Positions 9,962 to 19,981 are shown, numbered from the stretch's first letter. The stretch: DNA of 64,000 nucleotides from Roseomonas sp. OT10 (GCF_020991085.1 NZ_CP087719.1:5069001-5133000), one strand, 5' to 3'. Numbers and translations: made by a program. Notes: a model not told the origin generated them from the letters alone.

Positions 9962-11278
9962 TCAGGCGGCCAGTCGCTGGCTCCGGTTGAAGCGGCTCAG
10001 CCGGTAGGGCTCGGCATCCACCACCGGGGTGGCGCCGGTCACGAGGTCCGCCATCAGCCGTCCCGCGCCGGGGCCGATGCCGAAGCCGTGGCCGGAGAAG
10101 CCGGTCGCCATGAAGAAGCCGGGGATCGCATCGACGGCGGAGATCACCGGCACGGCATCCGGCGTCACGTCGATCAGCCCGCCCCAGCGCTCCACCTCGT
10201 GCATCGCCTTGAAGGCGGGGAAGGCGGCGGGGAGGAGGCGCTTGGCCTCGTCGATCAGCCCGGCATTCGGCTCAGGGTCAAGGACGCGCACGCGCTCGAA
10301 AGGCGACTGCTCGTCCATCCGCCAGCGGCGCGGCGTGTTCCATTCGGTGAGGAACTGCGAGCCGACGCGCAGCCGCAGCTCGCGCCAGGACTTCACCAGG
10401 GTCGGCGCGAAATCGGCGAAGAGGCGGAAGCTGTCGGGCGTGAGGACGGAGATGCTGGCATTGCGCCGGGAGACGGTGTAGCCGCCGTCCAGCCGCTTGC
10501 GGAAGCCGAAATGGTTGCTGCCGGCGCTGACCTCGGGCGCGCCCGGCACCGGGCCGGTGCGGAAGACGCTGCCCAGGATCTTGAGCTGCGGCAGGTCGAT
10601 CCCCGCATTGCCGGCGAAGAGCCGCGACCAGGCCCCGCCCGCCAGCACGACGCTGTCGCAGGCGATCCGCCCGCGCTCCGTCACCACCGCGTCCACGCGG
10701 CCGCCCTTGGTCTCGATGCCGCGCACGGCGCAGCCGGTCAGGATGGTGGCGCCCCGCGCCGCGGCGCCGGCGGCGATGGCGGGCGCCGCCTTGGTCGGCT
10801 CCGCCCGCCCGTCGCCGGGATTGTACAGGGCCCCGACATAGGGCCGCGCGGCCCCGGGCACGACGCGGTCGATGTCCTGGCCGCGCAGGAGCTGGGTGTG
10901 GACCTGGTAGGGGCGCGCCTTCTCCTGCCAGGCCTCGTAGTCGGCGACCTCCTTCTCCGTGTCGCAGAGATAGGCGATGCCGCATTCGCGGAACCCGGTC
11001 TCCGCCCTGGTCATCTCGTTCATGCGGTGCCACAGCTTCAGGCTTTCCAGCCCTAGCGGGATCTCGCGCTCGTCGCGGCCCATCACCCGCGTCCATCCCC
11101 AGTTCCGGCTGGACTGCTCGCCGCCGATGACGCCCTTCTCGCACAGCACCACGGGCACGCCGCGGTCCGCGAGGAACAGCGCGGTGGAAACGCCCGCGAT
11201 GCCGCCGCCGATCACCACGACGGAGGTCCGCGCCGGAATCTCCTCGCTGCCCTGGAACCGGTCCACCTGTGGCGCCAT
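9962..11278 (-). CDS. FAD-dependent oxidoreductase (DAO / glycine-D-amino-acid oxidase type)
   Basis: A 438-residue flavoenzyme. The dinucleotide-binding loop VVIGGGIAGVSTALFLADRG is near residues 22-41, followed by the Glu of the second strand and, later, a C-terminal ATGFSGHGFGIGPGAG segment typical of sarcosine/D-amino-acid oxidase relatives. The expected reaction is oxidation of a secondary or primary amine to an imine, releasing it to hydrolysis; the linked RidA-type protein fits that chemistry. It is the first gene of the minus-strand operon that continues into the ABC transporter, and it is divergent from hyuA across about 160 bases of shared promoter DNA. Substrate not identifiable. 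Confidence 0.9.
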   Translation of the reverse strand: MAPQVDRFQGSEEIPARTSVVVIGGGIAGVSTALFLADRGVPVVLCEKGVIGGEQSSRNWGWTRVMGRDEREIPLGLESLKLWHRMNEMTRAETGFRECGIAYLCDTEKEVADYEAWQEKARPYQVHTQLLRGQDIDRVVPGAARPYVGALYNPGDGRAEPTKAAPAIAAGAAARGATILTGCAVRGIETKGGRVDAVVTERGRIACDSVVLAGGAWSRLFAGNAGIDLPQLKILGSVFRTGPVPGAPEVSAGSNHFGFRKRLDGGYTVSRRNASISVLTPDSFRLFADFAPTLVKSWRELRLRVGSQFLTEWNTPRRWRMDEQSPFERVRVLDPEPNAGLIDEAKRLLPAAFPAFKAMHEVERWGGLIDVTPDAVPVISAVDAIPGFFMATGFSGHGFGIGPGAGRLMADLVTGATPVVDAEPYRLSRFNRSQRLAA

Positions 11279-11358
11279 GCGGCCGTCATCCTCGTCGGGG
11301 AAGGGGTCGTTACGTGACCGGGGGATTGGGCGGCAGGAGGCGCCATGCTGTCCAGCGT

Positions 11359-11369
11359 ATAGTTGTTAT
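11359..11369. promoter_or_regulatory. Putative regulator site in the divergent hyuA/FAD-oxidase promoter
   Basis: The bases ATAGTTGTTAT are the reverse complement of ATAACAACTAT and match the word at 4204-4214 at 10 of 11 positions. They lie about 70 bases upstream of the hyuA start and about 80 bases upstream of the FAD oxidase start, a sensible position for a LysR-type activator serving both directions. The surrounding bases are the most A+T-rich of the spacer. No -35/-10 pair can be assigned with confidence. Confidence 0.35.
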
Positions 11370-11440
11370 GGGAATTTCGTGGCGTCCCTTCGCGCCGGCC
11401 CCTGCCTAGGCTTCGCCGCCGACCGACGGAGGAGTTCTGC

Positions 11441-13495
11441 ATGGCTTGGCGCATCGGCGTGGATTCCGGCGGAACCTTCACGGATATCTGCCTGTTCGAC
11501 GACAGCTCCGGCCGGGTCGAGGTCTGGAAGGTCTCCTCCACCCCGGCCGACCCGTCCCAGGGCATCGCCGAGGGCGTGGCCGAGGGGATCGGCCGCGTCG
11601 GCGGCGATCCGGGCGAGGTCGCCTATTTCGGCCACGGCACCACGGTTGGCACCAACGCGCTGATCCAGCACAGGGGCGTGCGCACCGGCCTGGTCACCAC
11701 CGACGGCTTCCGCGACCTGCTGGAGCTGGGCCGGCAGAAGCGCCCCGACCTCTACGACATGCAGGCGGACAAGCCCCCCATCCTGGTCGCCCGCGACCTG
11801 CGCCTGGGCGTGCCGGAGCGCATCCGCCACGACGGCCGCGTGGAGATCGCGCTGGACGAGCAGGCGGTGCGCGAGGCCGCGCGCGCGCTGAAGGAGGCGG
11901 GGGTGGAGGCCATCGCCGTCAGCTTCCTCTACGGCTTCGTCAGCCCCGAGCACGAGGCCCGCGCGCGGGAGATCGTGGCCGAGGTCTGCCCGGAGGCCTT
12001 CCTGTGCACCGGCCACGAGGTGGCGCCCGAGTTCCGCGAGTACGAGCGGCTCTCGACGGCGGTGGTGAACGCCTATCTCGGCCCGGTGATGCAGGGCTAC
12101 ATCCGCCGCCTGGCCAACCGCCTGGCGGAGCTGGGCCTGACCGCCACGCCGCACCTGACGCAGTCCAACGGCGGCGTCATCGGCTTCGAGCAGGCCGCGC
12201 GCCTGCCGGTCCGCACCGTCCTCTCCGGCCCCTCCACGGGCGTCGTGGCGGCGCAGGAGATCGGCCGCGCCATCGGCATCCCCGACCTGATCACCTTCGA
12301 CATGGGCGGCACCAGCACGGATGTCGCGCTGCTCCAGGGCGGGCAGTGCCGGCTGACCGGCGAGGCCACGGTGCACGGCTACCCGATCAAGGCGCCGATG
12401 CTGGACATCCACACGGTGGGCGCCGGGGGCGGCTCCATCGCCTTCGTTGACAATGGCGGGCTGCTGAAGGTCGGGCCGCGCTCCTGCGGGGCCTTCCCCG
12501 GCCCGGTCTGCTACGGCCAGGGCAATGCCGAGCCCGCCACCACCGACGCCAATGTCGTGCTCCAGACGCTGAACCCGGAATACCTGCTGGGCGGGCGCAT
12601 GAAGGTGGACCAGTCGCTGTCCAGGGCCGCCATCGGGCGCCTCGCCGACCAGCTCGGCATGGAGCTGATGGACACGGCGCAGGGCATCCTGTCCGTCGTG
12701 ACCGCCAACATGGCCAAGGCGATCCGGGTGATCTCCGTGCAGCGCGGCCACGACCCGCGCGACTACGCGCTCTTCGCCTGCGGCGGCGCCGGGCCGCTGC
12801 ACGCGGCGCGGCTGGCGCGGGAGCTGGACATCAGCCGCATCGTCGTGCCGCGCAACCCGGGCATCCTCTGCGCCATGGGGCTGCTGCTCACCGACCTGCG
12901 CGCCGACTTCGCCGCCACCCGCCTGACCCTGCTGGGCGAAGGCGCCATCCCCGTGCTGGAAGCCGCCTTCGCCGAGCTGGAGACGCAGGCGGAGGCCTGG
13001 TTCGAGGAGGAGGGCGTCGCCCCCGCCGAGCGGCGCCTGACCCGCACCGTGGACATGCGCTATGCCGGGCAGAACTACGAGCTGCCGGTGGCCCTGCCGG
13101 GGGGAGTGCTGGACGGCACGACCCTGCTCGCGCTGGGCGAGGGCTTCGCCGAGGCGCATCGCCGCCAGTACGGCTTCGTGGCGGAGGGCGAGCCGGTGCA
13201 ACTCGTCACCTTCCGCATCGAGGCGGTCGGGCTGGTCGCCAAGGCCAGCTTCCAGCCGCAGGCCGATGCCGGGCCGGATGCCTCGGCCGCGGTGATGGGC
13301 ACGCGCGAGGTCTGGCTGCCGGAGGCCGGCGGCTTCACGCCTTGCCGGATCTACGACCGTGAGCGGCTGCGCTGCGGCAACGTCATCGCCGGCCCGGCCA
13401 TCGTCGAGCAGATGGACGCCACCACCCTGATCCTGCCGGGGATGACGGCGCGGGTGGAACCCTACCTGAACCTGATCCTGGAGTTCGACGCATGA
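11441..13495 (+). CDS. hyuA: Hydantoinase/oxoprolinase subunit A (HyuA-like)
   Basis: A 684-residue ATP-dependent cyclic-amide hydrolase subunit of the hydantoinase A / 5-oxoprolinase family. The N-terminal phosphate loop GVDSGGTFTD occurs at residues 6-15, a second actin-like motif FDMGGTSTDVALLQ is near the middle, and the C-terminal domain carries MRYAGQNYEL. The gene is preceded by a good ribosome-binding site (GGAGGAG), which decides for the ATG at 11441 over upstream in-frame codons. It overlaps hyuB by four bases (ATGA), consistent with a 1:1 complex. The substrate (5-oxoproline, a hydantoin, N-methylhydantoin or acetone-like) cannot be told apart from sequence alone. Confidence 0.92.
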   Translation: MAWRIGVDSGGTFTDICLFDDSSGRVEVWKVSSTPADPSQGIAEGVAEGIGRVGGDPGEVAYFGHGTTVGTNALIQHRGVRTGLVTTDGFRDLLELGRQKRPDLYDMQADKPPILVARDLRLGVPERIRHDGRVEIALDEQAVREAARALKEAGVEAIAVSFLYGFVSPEHEARAREIVAEVCPEAFLCTGHEVAPEFREYERLSTAVVNAYLGPVMQGYIRRLANRLAELGLTATPHLTQSNGGVIGFEQAARLPVRTVLSGPSTGVVAAQEIGRAIGIPDLITFDMGGTSTDVALLQGGQCRLTGEATVHGYPIKAPMLDIHTVGAGGGSIAFVDNGGLLKVGPRSCGAFPGPVCYGQGNAEPATTDANVVLQTLNPEYLLGGRMKVDQSLSRAAIGRLADQLGMELMDTAQGILSVVTANMAKAIRVISVQRGHDPRDYALFACGGAGPLHAARLARELDISRIVVPRNPGILCAMGLLLTDLRADFAATRLTLLGEGAIPVLEAAFAELETQAEAWFEEEGVAPAERRLTRTVDMRYAGQNYELPVALPGGVLDGTTLLALGEGFAEAHRRQYGFVAEGEPVQLVTFRIEAVGLVAKASFQPQADAGPDASAAVMGTREVWLPEAGGFTPCRIYDRERLRCGNVIAGPAIVEQMDATTLILPGMTARVEPYLNLILEFDA

Positions 13496-15159
13496 ACGCC
13501 CTCCAGCCCCCGCCCCGCCCGGCCGGCGCCAGGCCCGGCACGGCCGCCGTCGACCCGATCACCATCGAGGTGATCGGCTCCGCCCTCTCCTCCATCACCG
13601 AGGAGATGGGCGAGGCGCTGGTGCGCGCCAGCTACTCGACCAACATCAAGGAGCGGCGCGACTGCTCCACCGCGCTGTTCGACCTGAAGGGCCAGACGCT
13701 CTGCCAGGCCGAGCACATCCCGATGCACCTGGGCTCCTTCCTGGAGTTCATCCCGAACATCCTCAAGCGCCACCCGATCGAGACCATCCGCCCCGGCGAC
13801 GTCTTCATGGGCAACGACGCCTATGAGGGCGGCGGCACGCACCTGCCCGACATCGTGCTGGCGGAGGCGGTCTTCTTCGAGGATGAGATGGTCGCCTGGG
13901 TGATCAACACGGCGCACCATTCCGACTTCGCCGACCGCGGCCACGCCCACATCTACCAGGAGGGCATCCGCCTGCCCCCCGTGCGCCTGTACCGCGAGGG
14001 CGTGCTGCAACGCGACGTGGAGGAGATCTTCCTCCTCAACTGCCAGGTGCCGCGCGAGCGCCTCTCCGACCTGCGCGCGCAGATGGCGGCGAACCGGCTG
14101 GGCGTGCAGCGGATGCAGTCGCTCTGCGCCAAGTACGGGCGCGACACGGTGCTCGCCGCGGGCGACGCGCTGCAGGACTACGCGGAGCGCAAGATGCGCG
14201 CCGGCATCGCGGCGATCCCGGACGGCACCTATGCCGCCACCGACCTGTTCGACGCGGAGGACTGGCCGGGCGAAATCCAGATCGGCTGCGAGATCGCGGT
14301 GCGGGGCGACGAGCTGACGCTGTCCTTCGAGAGCCCGGAGCAGGTGCGCGCCGGCTTCAACATGATCTGGACCGCGCTGCTCTCCACCGTCTACTACACG
14401 GTCAAGGGCGTGGTGGACCCGACCATCCTGCCCAATGCCGGGCTCGCCCGCCCGATCACGGTGAAGGCTGCGCCGGGGACGGTGCTGAACTGCTCCCACC
14501 CCGCGGCCGTGAACGGCCGCATCTCCCTGTGCCAGCGCGTGGTGGACGTGATCCACCTCGCCTTCGCCCAGGTGGTGCCGGAACGGGTGACGGCGGCCTG
14601 CAACAGCACCGTGGCCTCGGCGACCTTCAGCGGCACCAACCCCGATGGCAGCATGTGGATCTACCTGGAGACCATCGGCGGCGGCTCCGGCGCGCGGGTC
14701 AACAAGGACGGGCTGGACGGGGTGCAGGTCCACATGACCAACACCTCCAACCTGCCGGTGGAGGCGCTGGAGGTGGAGTACCCGCTGACCCTGCTGCGCT
14801 ACGAGCTGGTGGACGGCTCCGGCGGGGCGGGGCAGTTCGTCGGCGGCATGGGCATCCGCCGCACCTACCGCGCCGACGCGCCCTGCCGCCTGCGCATCTC
14901 CATGTCGCGGCTGAACTCGGCGCCCTGGGGCCTGGCCGGCGGCCTGCCCGGCGGCAACGGCAGCGTCAGCATGAACGAGGAGGCGGCACCGCTGGTTGGC
15001 GGCAGCGGCGTCATGCGCACGGGCGACATCGTGGACATCATCACCCCCGGCGCCGGCGGCTATGGCCCGCCGGTGCTGCGCGACCGCGCCCGGGTGCAGC
15101 GCGACATCGGCGAGCGCCGCTTCACCCCCGCCCTGGCGGAGAGCGTCTTCGGGGCGTGA
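13492..15159 (+). CDS. hyuB: Hydantoinase/oxoprolinase subunit B (HyuB-like)
   Basis: A 555-residue partner subunit. The family landmarks are clear: ITIEVIGSALSSITEEMGEA at the start, the NDAYEGGGTHLPD segment near residue 105, AHHSDFADRGHAH, and a Gly-rich C-terminus ending in a GAGGYGPP motif. HyuA and HyuB together hydrolyse cyclic amides at the expense of ATP. The start codon lies inside the hyuA stop, so expression is coupled. Two strong hairpins follow the stop and close the transcription unit. The neighbouring FAD oxidase, RidA and peptide-type transporter suggest a complete import-and-degradation route for one cyclic or N-modified amino-acid compound; this is inference. Confidence 0.92.
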   Translation: MNALQPPPRPAGARPGTAAVDPITIEVIGSALSSITEEMGEALVRASYSTNIKERRDCSTALFDLKGQTLCQAEHIPMHLGSFLEFIPNILKRHPIETIRPGDVFMGNDAYEGGGTHLPDIVLAEAVFFEDEMVAWVINTAHHSDFADRGHAHIYQEGIRLPPVRLYREGVLQRDVEEIFLLNCQVPRERLSDLRAQMAANRLGVQRMQSLCAKYGRDTVLAAGDALQDYAERKMRAGIAAIPDGTYAATDLFDAEDWPGEIQIGCEIAVRGDELTLSFESPEQVRAGFNMIWTALLSTVYYTVKGVVDPTILPNAGLARPITVKAAPGTVLNCSHPAAVNGRISLCQRVVDVIHLAFAQVVPERVTAACNSTVASATFSGTNPDGSMWIYLETIGGGSGARVNKDGLDGVQVHMTNTSNLPVEALEVEYPLTLLRYELVDGSGGAGQFVGGMGIRRTYRADAPCRLRISMSRLNSAPWGLAGGLPGGNGSVSMNEEAAPLVGGSGVMRTGDIVDIITPGAGGYGPPVLRDRARVQRDIGERRFTPALAESVFGA

Positions 15160-15162
15160 CGC

Positions 15163-15213
15163 CCGGGAGGGCACGCCGGGCGTGCCCTCCCGGAACCGCC
15201 GGCGGGCGGTTCC
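15163..15213 (+). terminator. Double-hairpin terminator after hyuB
   Basis: Two perfect hairpins lie back to back after the hyuB stop. The first has 14-base arms at 15163-15176 and 15180-15193 with a three-base loop. The second has 9-base arms at 15192-15200 and 15205-15213 with a four-base loop. There is no clear T-run, so they may act as Rho-assisted or bidirectional barriers against the convergent MHS transporter gene. Confidence 0.6.
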
Positions 15214-15308
15214 TCCCGGGGGCCCGGTCCTGCCGGCCATGCCGCCTTGCCGCTCCGGCGAGACGCGCGGCGTCCCGGCCAGGCCGCCGGGGGGCGGGGA
15301 GGGGCCGT

Positions 15309-16640
15309 CTAGGCGGACTTGCCGGCCCACTCCTTGTTGAAGGCCAGCGCCAGCAGCGTGCAGACCGCCCCGGACAGCAGATAGGCGCCGACGGAGAGCA
15401 GCCCGAAGGTGCTGGAGAGCAGGAGGGCGGCGAGCGGCGCGAAGCCGGCGCCGATCAGCCAGGACAGGTCGGAGGTGATCGCCGCGCCCGTATACCGGCG
15501 CCTGGCGGAGAAGGCGTAGTTGATCGCGCCGGACGACTGCCCGAAGGCCAGGCCGAGCAGCAGGAAGCCGAGGATCAGGTAGATGGCCTCCCCGATGCGG
15601 CCCTGGCCCAGCAACTGCGGCGCGAACCCGCTATAGGCCGCGATCAGCACCGCCGACCCGCCGAGAAGCATCCGCCGGCCGATGCGATCGGCGATCAGGC
15701 CCGAGGCCAGGATGGCGAGCAGGCCCACCACGGCGCCGATCATCTCGACCATCAGGAAGCGGGCCGGCGTATCCTCGTTGAAGAGCACCGACCAGGACAG
15801 TGGGAAGACGGTGACCACGTGGAACATCGCGAAGCTGACGAGGGGCGCGAAGGTGCCGAGCAGGACGGTGCGCCACTCGTGCCGCAGCGTCTCACCCACC
15901 GGCGCGGGTTGCAGCGCACGGGATTCGTAGAGGTGCCCGAACTCCGGCGTCGCGACCAGGCGCAAGCGGGCGAAGAGCGCCACGACGTTGATCGCGAAGG
16001 CGACGAAGAAGGGATAGCGCCAGCCCCAGCCGAGGAAATCCTCGGTGGAGAGGGTCGTGAGGAAGAAGGCGAACAGCCCGGACGCGACCAGCAGGCCCAG
16101 CGGGGCGCCGAGCTGCGGGATCATGGCGTACCAGCCGCGCCGCTCGGGCGGGGCGTTCAGCGACAGCAGGGACGGCAGCCCGTCCCACACCCCGCCCCAG
16201 GCCACCCCCTGGCCCAGCCGGAACAGGGCGAGCAGGGCCACCGCCAGGGAGCCGGCCTGCTGGTAGCTCGGCAGGAAGGCCATGCACATCGTCGAGCCGC
16301 CGAGCAGGAACAGGGCGATGGTCAGCTTCACGCCGCGGCCGTGCTTGCGGTCGATCGCCATGAAGATGAACGTCCCGACCGGCCTCGCGACGAAGGCCAG
16401 GGAGAAGATGGCGAAGGAGTAGAGCGTGCCCGTCAGGGGATCGACGAAGGGGAAGATCAGCGACGGGAAGACCAGCACCGAGGCGATGCCGTAGACGAAG
16501 AAGTCGAAGAACTCGCTCGTCCGGCCGACGATGACCCCGATCGCGATCTCGCCGGGCGCGATGCGGTGATCGCGCGCCGTGACGAGGCGGGCGTCCCGCT
16601 CCAGCGGCGTTGAACTCGCGGCGGCGTCGGCCTCACTCAT
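15309..16640 (-). CDS. MFS transporter, metabolite:H+ symporter (MHS) family
   Basis: A 443-residue inner-membrane symporter with about 12 hydrophobic segments. The signature EFFDFFVYG near residue 35 and the following Val-Ala-Arg-Pro-Val-Gly motif are typical of the MHS branch (ShiA, ProP, KgtP, citrate and shikimate carriers), which bring organic acids or osmolytes in with protons. Start set at the ATG at 16640: it gives the usual cytosolic N-terminus, whereas the longer frame adds a Gly/Pro-rich stretch unlike the family. The gene is convergent with hyuB and divergent from cyoA. The substrate is unknown, although co-location with hyuAB could mean a breakdown product. Confidence 0.88.
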   Translation of the reverse strand: MSEADAAASSTPLERDARLVTARDHRIAPGEIAIGVIVGRTSEFFDFFVYGIASVLVFPSLIFPFVDPLTGTLYSFAIFSLAFVARPVGTFIFMAIDRKHGRGVKLTIALFLLGGSTMCMAFLPSYQQAGSLAVALLALFRLGQGVAWGGVWDGLPSLLSLNAPPERRGWYAMIPQLGAPLGLLVASGLFAFFLTTLSTEDFLGWGWRYPFFVAFAINVVALFARLRLVATPEFGHLYESRALQPAPVGETLRHEWRTVLLGTFAPLVSFAMFHVVTVFPLSWSVLFNEDTPARFLMVEMIGAVVGLLAILASGLIADRIGRRMLLGGSAVLIAAYSGFAPQLLGQGRIGEAIYLILGFLLLGLAFGQSSGAINYAFSARRRYTGAAITSDLSWLIGAGFAPLAALLLSSTFGLLSVGAYLLSGAVCTLLALAFNKEWAGKSA

Positions 16641-16729
16641 CGTCGTACCCCATCCCGGCCCAGGCCCGCATCCGGTCCAGCCCATACTGCCTGAACGAGG
16701 CTTCCTGCCCGAATGGGGAGGGGCAGGGG

Positions 16730-16748
16730 ATTGGACAAAATGTCCAAT
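16730..16748. promoter_or_regulatory. Palindromic operator upstream of cyoA
   Basis: A perfect inverted repeat with 8-base arms, ATTGGACA AAA TGTCCAAT, sits about 36 bases before the cyoA start and about 90 bases before the divergent MHS transporter start. It looks like a dimeric transcription-factor site. It is A+T-rich relative to its surroundings and may overlap promoter elements of either gene. The cognate factor is unknown. Confidence 0.55.
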
Positions 16749-16783
16749 GTTACGCCAGGGTCACAGGCCGGTATGGGCGTCCC

Positions 16784-17887
16784 ATGCGCGAAAAAGGAAC
16801 GGCGGCGGTGAAGCGCCTCGCCCGTCTGGGCATGTCCTGTCTACTCCTCATGCTCGCCGGGTGCGACATGGTCGTGATGAATCCCACCGGCGACATCGCC
16901 ATCCAGCAGCGCGACCTGATCCTGATCGCGACGGGGCTGATGCTGCTCATCATCGTGCCGGTGATGGCGCTGACGGTCCTGTTCGCGTGGCGCTACCGGG
17001 CCAGCAACCGCAAGGCCACCTACGACCCCAAGTTCGACCACTCCATGTCCCTGGAGCTGGTGATCTGGGCCTGCCCGCTGCTCATCATCATCTGCCTGGG
17101 CGCGGTCACCTGGTCGAGCACGCACCTGCTCGACCCCTTCCGGCCCCTGGACCGGATCGCGCCGGGCAAGCCGGTCCCCCCGGGGACCAGGCCGCTCGAG
17201 ATCCAGGTCGTGGCGATGGACTGGAAGTGGCTGTTCATCTACCCGGAGCAGGGGGTGGCCGCGGTGAACGAGCTGGTCCTGCCCGTCAACGTGCCGGTCC
17301 GCTTCCTGATCACCTCCAGCACGCAGATGAACACCTTCTACGCGCCCACCCTGGCGGGGATGATCTACGCCATGCCGGGCATGCGGTCGGAGCTCAACGC
17401 CGTGCTGAACGAGCCCGGCGATTCCATGGGCTATTCCGCCAACTACACAGGGGCGGGCTTCTCCCACATGCGCTTCCGGCTGCGCGGCGTGGACCAGGCG
17501 GGCTTCGACGGCTGGGTGCAGCAGGCGAGGTCGGGCGGCCCGCTCGGGCAGACCGAGTACCTGGCGCTCGACCGCCCCAGCGAACGGGTTCCCGTGACGC
17601 GCTTCGGCTCTGTCCAGGACGGCCTGTTCGACCGGGCGGTCAACCAGTGCGTCGAGCCGGGCAGGCCCTGCGCGGCGGAGGTGATGGCCCGCGACATGGA
17701 GCGGGTCCGCGGCGGCGGCGGGCACGCGTCCCATGGCGGCATGAGCATGCCCCCCTCCCACGGCGGCACCCACGGGTCCCCCCCGACGCCCGCGCTGCTG
17801 CGGGAGCCGGAGGAGAAGGGGTCCGGCCCGAACATCACCGCCCCGCCCGGCCCCACGGGGCCCGGCCAGCCAACCCCCCACAACTAG
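16784..17887 (+). CDS. cyoA: Cytochrome bo-type quinol oxidase subunit II
   Basis: A 367-residue lipoprotein subunit. The N-terminus is a lipoprotein signal with the lipobox LAGC (Cys27), followed by two membrane helices and a periplasmic cupredoxin fold. The cupredoxin fold lacks the CuA cysteine pair, as expected for a quinol rather than cytochrome c oxidase. The segment VVAMDWKWLFIYPEQGVA is diagnostic of CyoA. The last 60 or so residues are an unusual His/Gly/Pro-rich low-complexity tail (for example HASHGGMSMPPSHGGTHG) not found in the E. coli protein; metal binding or periplasmic exposure is possible. The ATG at 16784 is chosen because it directly precedes the signal; the longer upstream frame is unlikely. 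Confidence 0.92.
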   Translation: MREKGTAAVKRLARLGMSCLLLMLAGCDMVVMNPTGDIAIQQRDLILIATGLMLLIIVPVMALTVLFAWRYRASNRKATYDPKFDHSMSLELVIWACPLLIIICLGAVTWSSTHLLDPFRPLDRIAPGKPVPPGTRPLEIQVVAMDWKWLFIYPEQGVAAVNELVLPVNVPVRFLITSSTQMNTFYAPTLAGMIYAMPGMRSELNAVLNEPGDSMGYSANYTGAGFSHMRFRLRGVDQAGFDGWVQQARSGGPLGQTEYLALDRPSERVPVTRFGSVQDGLFDRAVNQCVEPGRPCAAEVMARDMERVRGGGGHASHGGMSMPPSHGGTHGSPPTPALLREPEEKGSGPNITAPPGPTGPGQPTPHN

Positions 17888-17976
17888 CCGTCGGCGGAAG
17901 GCACCAGCCGGCATGACCCCTTCCATGCTCCCTCGCGCCCCCGGCGCCCAGGGCGGCCTCATCCCCGGACCAGACC

Positions 17977-19977
17977 ATGCCAGAGCATAGCTTCCTCAAG
18001 ACGGTCTTCGGCCGTCTCACGCTTGAATCCTTCCCCATCCACGAGCCGATCCTGCTCATCACCTTCATCGTCGTGGCGCTGCTGGGCCTCGGCATCGTGG
18101 CCGCGCTGACCTGGTTCCGGCTGTGGGGCTACCTCTGGAAGGAGTGGTTCACCAGCGTGGACCACAAGCGCATCGGCATCATGTACGTCATCCTCGGCAT
18201 CATCATGCTGCTGCGGGGCTTCGCCGACGCGCTGATGATGCGGGCGCAGCAGGCGGTCGCCTTCGGCGCCAACGAAGGCTACCTGCCGTCGCACCACTAC
18301 GACCAGATCTTCACCGCGCACGGCACGATCATGATCTTCTTCGTCGCCATCCCGCTGGTGGTGGGGATCATCAACTTCGTCATGCCCCTGCAGATCGGCG
18401 CGCGGGACGTGGCCTTCCCCTTCCTCAACAACCTGAGCTTCTGGCTGACGGTCTCCGGCGCCGCCCTGGTCATGATGTCCCTGTTCGTGGGCGAGTTCGC
18501 GCGCACCGGCTGGCTGTCCTACGCCCCGCTTGCCGGCCTGCAGTACAGCCCCGACACCGGCGTGGACTACTACCTGTGGGCGCTGCAGATCGCCGGCGTG
18601 GGGACGACGCTGTCGGCGATCAACATGGTCGCGACCATCATCAAGATGCGCGCCCCGGGCATGACGATGATGAAGATGCCCGTCTTCTGCTGGACCGCGC
18701 TGTGCAGCAACGTGCTGGCCGTGGCGATCTTCCCGATCCTGACCGCGGCCTTCTTCCTGCTGATCCTGGACCGCTACATCGGCACCCACTTCTTCACCAA
18801 CGACATGGGGGGCAACCCCATGATGTACTGGAACCTGGTGTGGATCTGGGGCCACCCGGAGGTCTACGTGCTGGTCCTGCCGGTCTTCGGCATCTACTCG
18901 GAGGTGACCTCGACCTTCACGGGCAAGCGGCTGTTCGGCTACTCGTCGATGGTCTACGCGACGGTGGTCATCACCATCCTGTCCTACATCGTCTGGCTGC
19001 ACCACTTCTTCACCATGGGGTCGGGCGCCAGCGTCAACTCCTTCTTCGGCATCGCCACGATGGTGATCTCCATCCCGACGGGCGCGAAGATCTTCAACTG
19101 GCTCTTCACCATGTACCGCGGCCGCATCCGCTACGAGCTGCCGATGATGTGGGTCGTCGCCTTCATGCTGACCTTCGTGGTGGGTGGCATGACGGGCGTG
19201 CTGCTGGCGGTGCCGCCGGCGGACTTCGTCCTGCACAACTCGCTCTTCCTCGTGGCGCACTTCCACAACGTCATCATCGGCGGCGTGGTCTTCGGGCTGC
19301 TGGCGGGGATCACCTACTGGTTCCCCAAGGCCTTCGGCTTCAAGCTCGACCCGTTCTGGGGCAAGGTGTCCTTCTGGGGCTGGGTCATCGGCTACTGGAT
19401 CGCCTGGACGCCCATCTACATCGTGGGCCTGATGGGCGTGACCCGCCGGATCAACTACATCGAGGACGTGACGCTCCAGCCCTACTTCGTGGTGGCCGCG
19501 GTCGGCGCCCTCATCATCCTGGTCGGCATCCTGGGCACGGTGATGAGCATCGTCATGGGCATCGTGCGGCGCAAGGCGCTGCGCGACGTCACGGGCGATC
19601 CCTGGGACGGCCGCACGCTGGAATGGTCCACCTCCTCGCCGCCGCCGCCCTACAACTTCGCCTTCACGCCCGTCGTGCACGAGCTGGACACCTGGTACGA
19701 CATGAAGGAGCGCGGCTACAGGCATCCGACCGAGGGCTACCGGCCGATCCACATGCCCCGCAACACGGGCGTCGGGGTGTACCTCGCCGTCCTGGCCCTC
19801 GCCCTGGGCTTCGGGATGATCTGGTACATGTGGTGGCTGGCCGCGCTGAGCGCCGTCGGCCTGCTGGCGGTCGCGATCGGCCATACCTTCAACTACAACC
19901 GCGACTACTTCATCAGCGCCAGCGAGGTGGCGCGGACGGAAGGCCAGCGGGCGCGGCTGACGGCGGCAGGAGCCTGA
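17977..19977 (+). CDS. cyoB: Cytochrome bo-type quinol oxidase subunit I
   Basis: A 666-residue, roughly 15-helix haem-copper oxidase core subunit that reduces O2 to water and pumps protons using ubiquinol. The active-site signature [14 protein letters not shown] (Cu-B histidine cross-linked to tyrosine) and the haem-ligand segment [11 protein letters not shown] are both present, as is the [14 protein letters not shown] motif near the N-terminus. Length matches E. coli CyoB (663). It follows cyoA after about 90 bases and precedes cyoC by four bases, so the four subunits are co-expressed. No haem O synthase gene (cyoE) is adjacent; it must be elsewhere. Confidence 0.96.
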   Translation: MPEHSFLKTVFGRLTLESFPIHEPILLITFIVVALLGLGIVAALTWFRLWGYLWKEWFTSVDHKRIGIMYVILGIIMLLRGFADALMMRAQQAVAFGANEGYLPSHHYDQIFTAHGTIMIFFVAIPLVVGIINFVMPLQIGARDVAFPFLNNLSFWLTVSGAALVMMSLFVGEFARTGWLSYAPLAGLQYSPDTGVDYYLWALQIAGVGTTLSAINMVATIIKMRAPGMTMMKMPVFCWTALCSNVLAVAIFPILTAAFFLLILDRYIGTHFFTNDMGGNPMMYWNLVWIWGHPEVYVLVLPVFGIYSEVTSTFTGKRLFGYSSMVYATVVITILSYIVWLHHFFTMGSGASVNSFFGIATMVISIPTGAKIFNWLFTMYRGRIRYELPMMWVVAFMLTFVVGGMTGVLLAVPPADFVLHNSLFLVAHFHNVIIGGVVFGLLAGITYWFPKAFGFKLDPFWGKVSFWGWVIGYWIAWTPIYIVGLMGVTRRINYIEDVTLQPYFVVAAVGALIILVGILGTVMSIVMGIVRRKALRDVTGDPWDGRTLEWSTSSPPPPYNFAFTPVVHELDTWYDMKERGYRHPTEGYRPIHMPRNTGVGVYLAVLALALGFGMIWYMWWLAALSAVGLLAVAIGHTFNYNRDYFISASEVARTEGQRARLTAAGA

Positions 19978-19981
19978 GACG

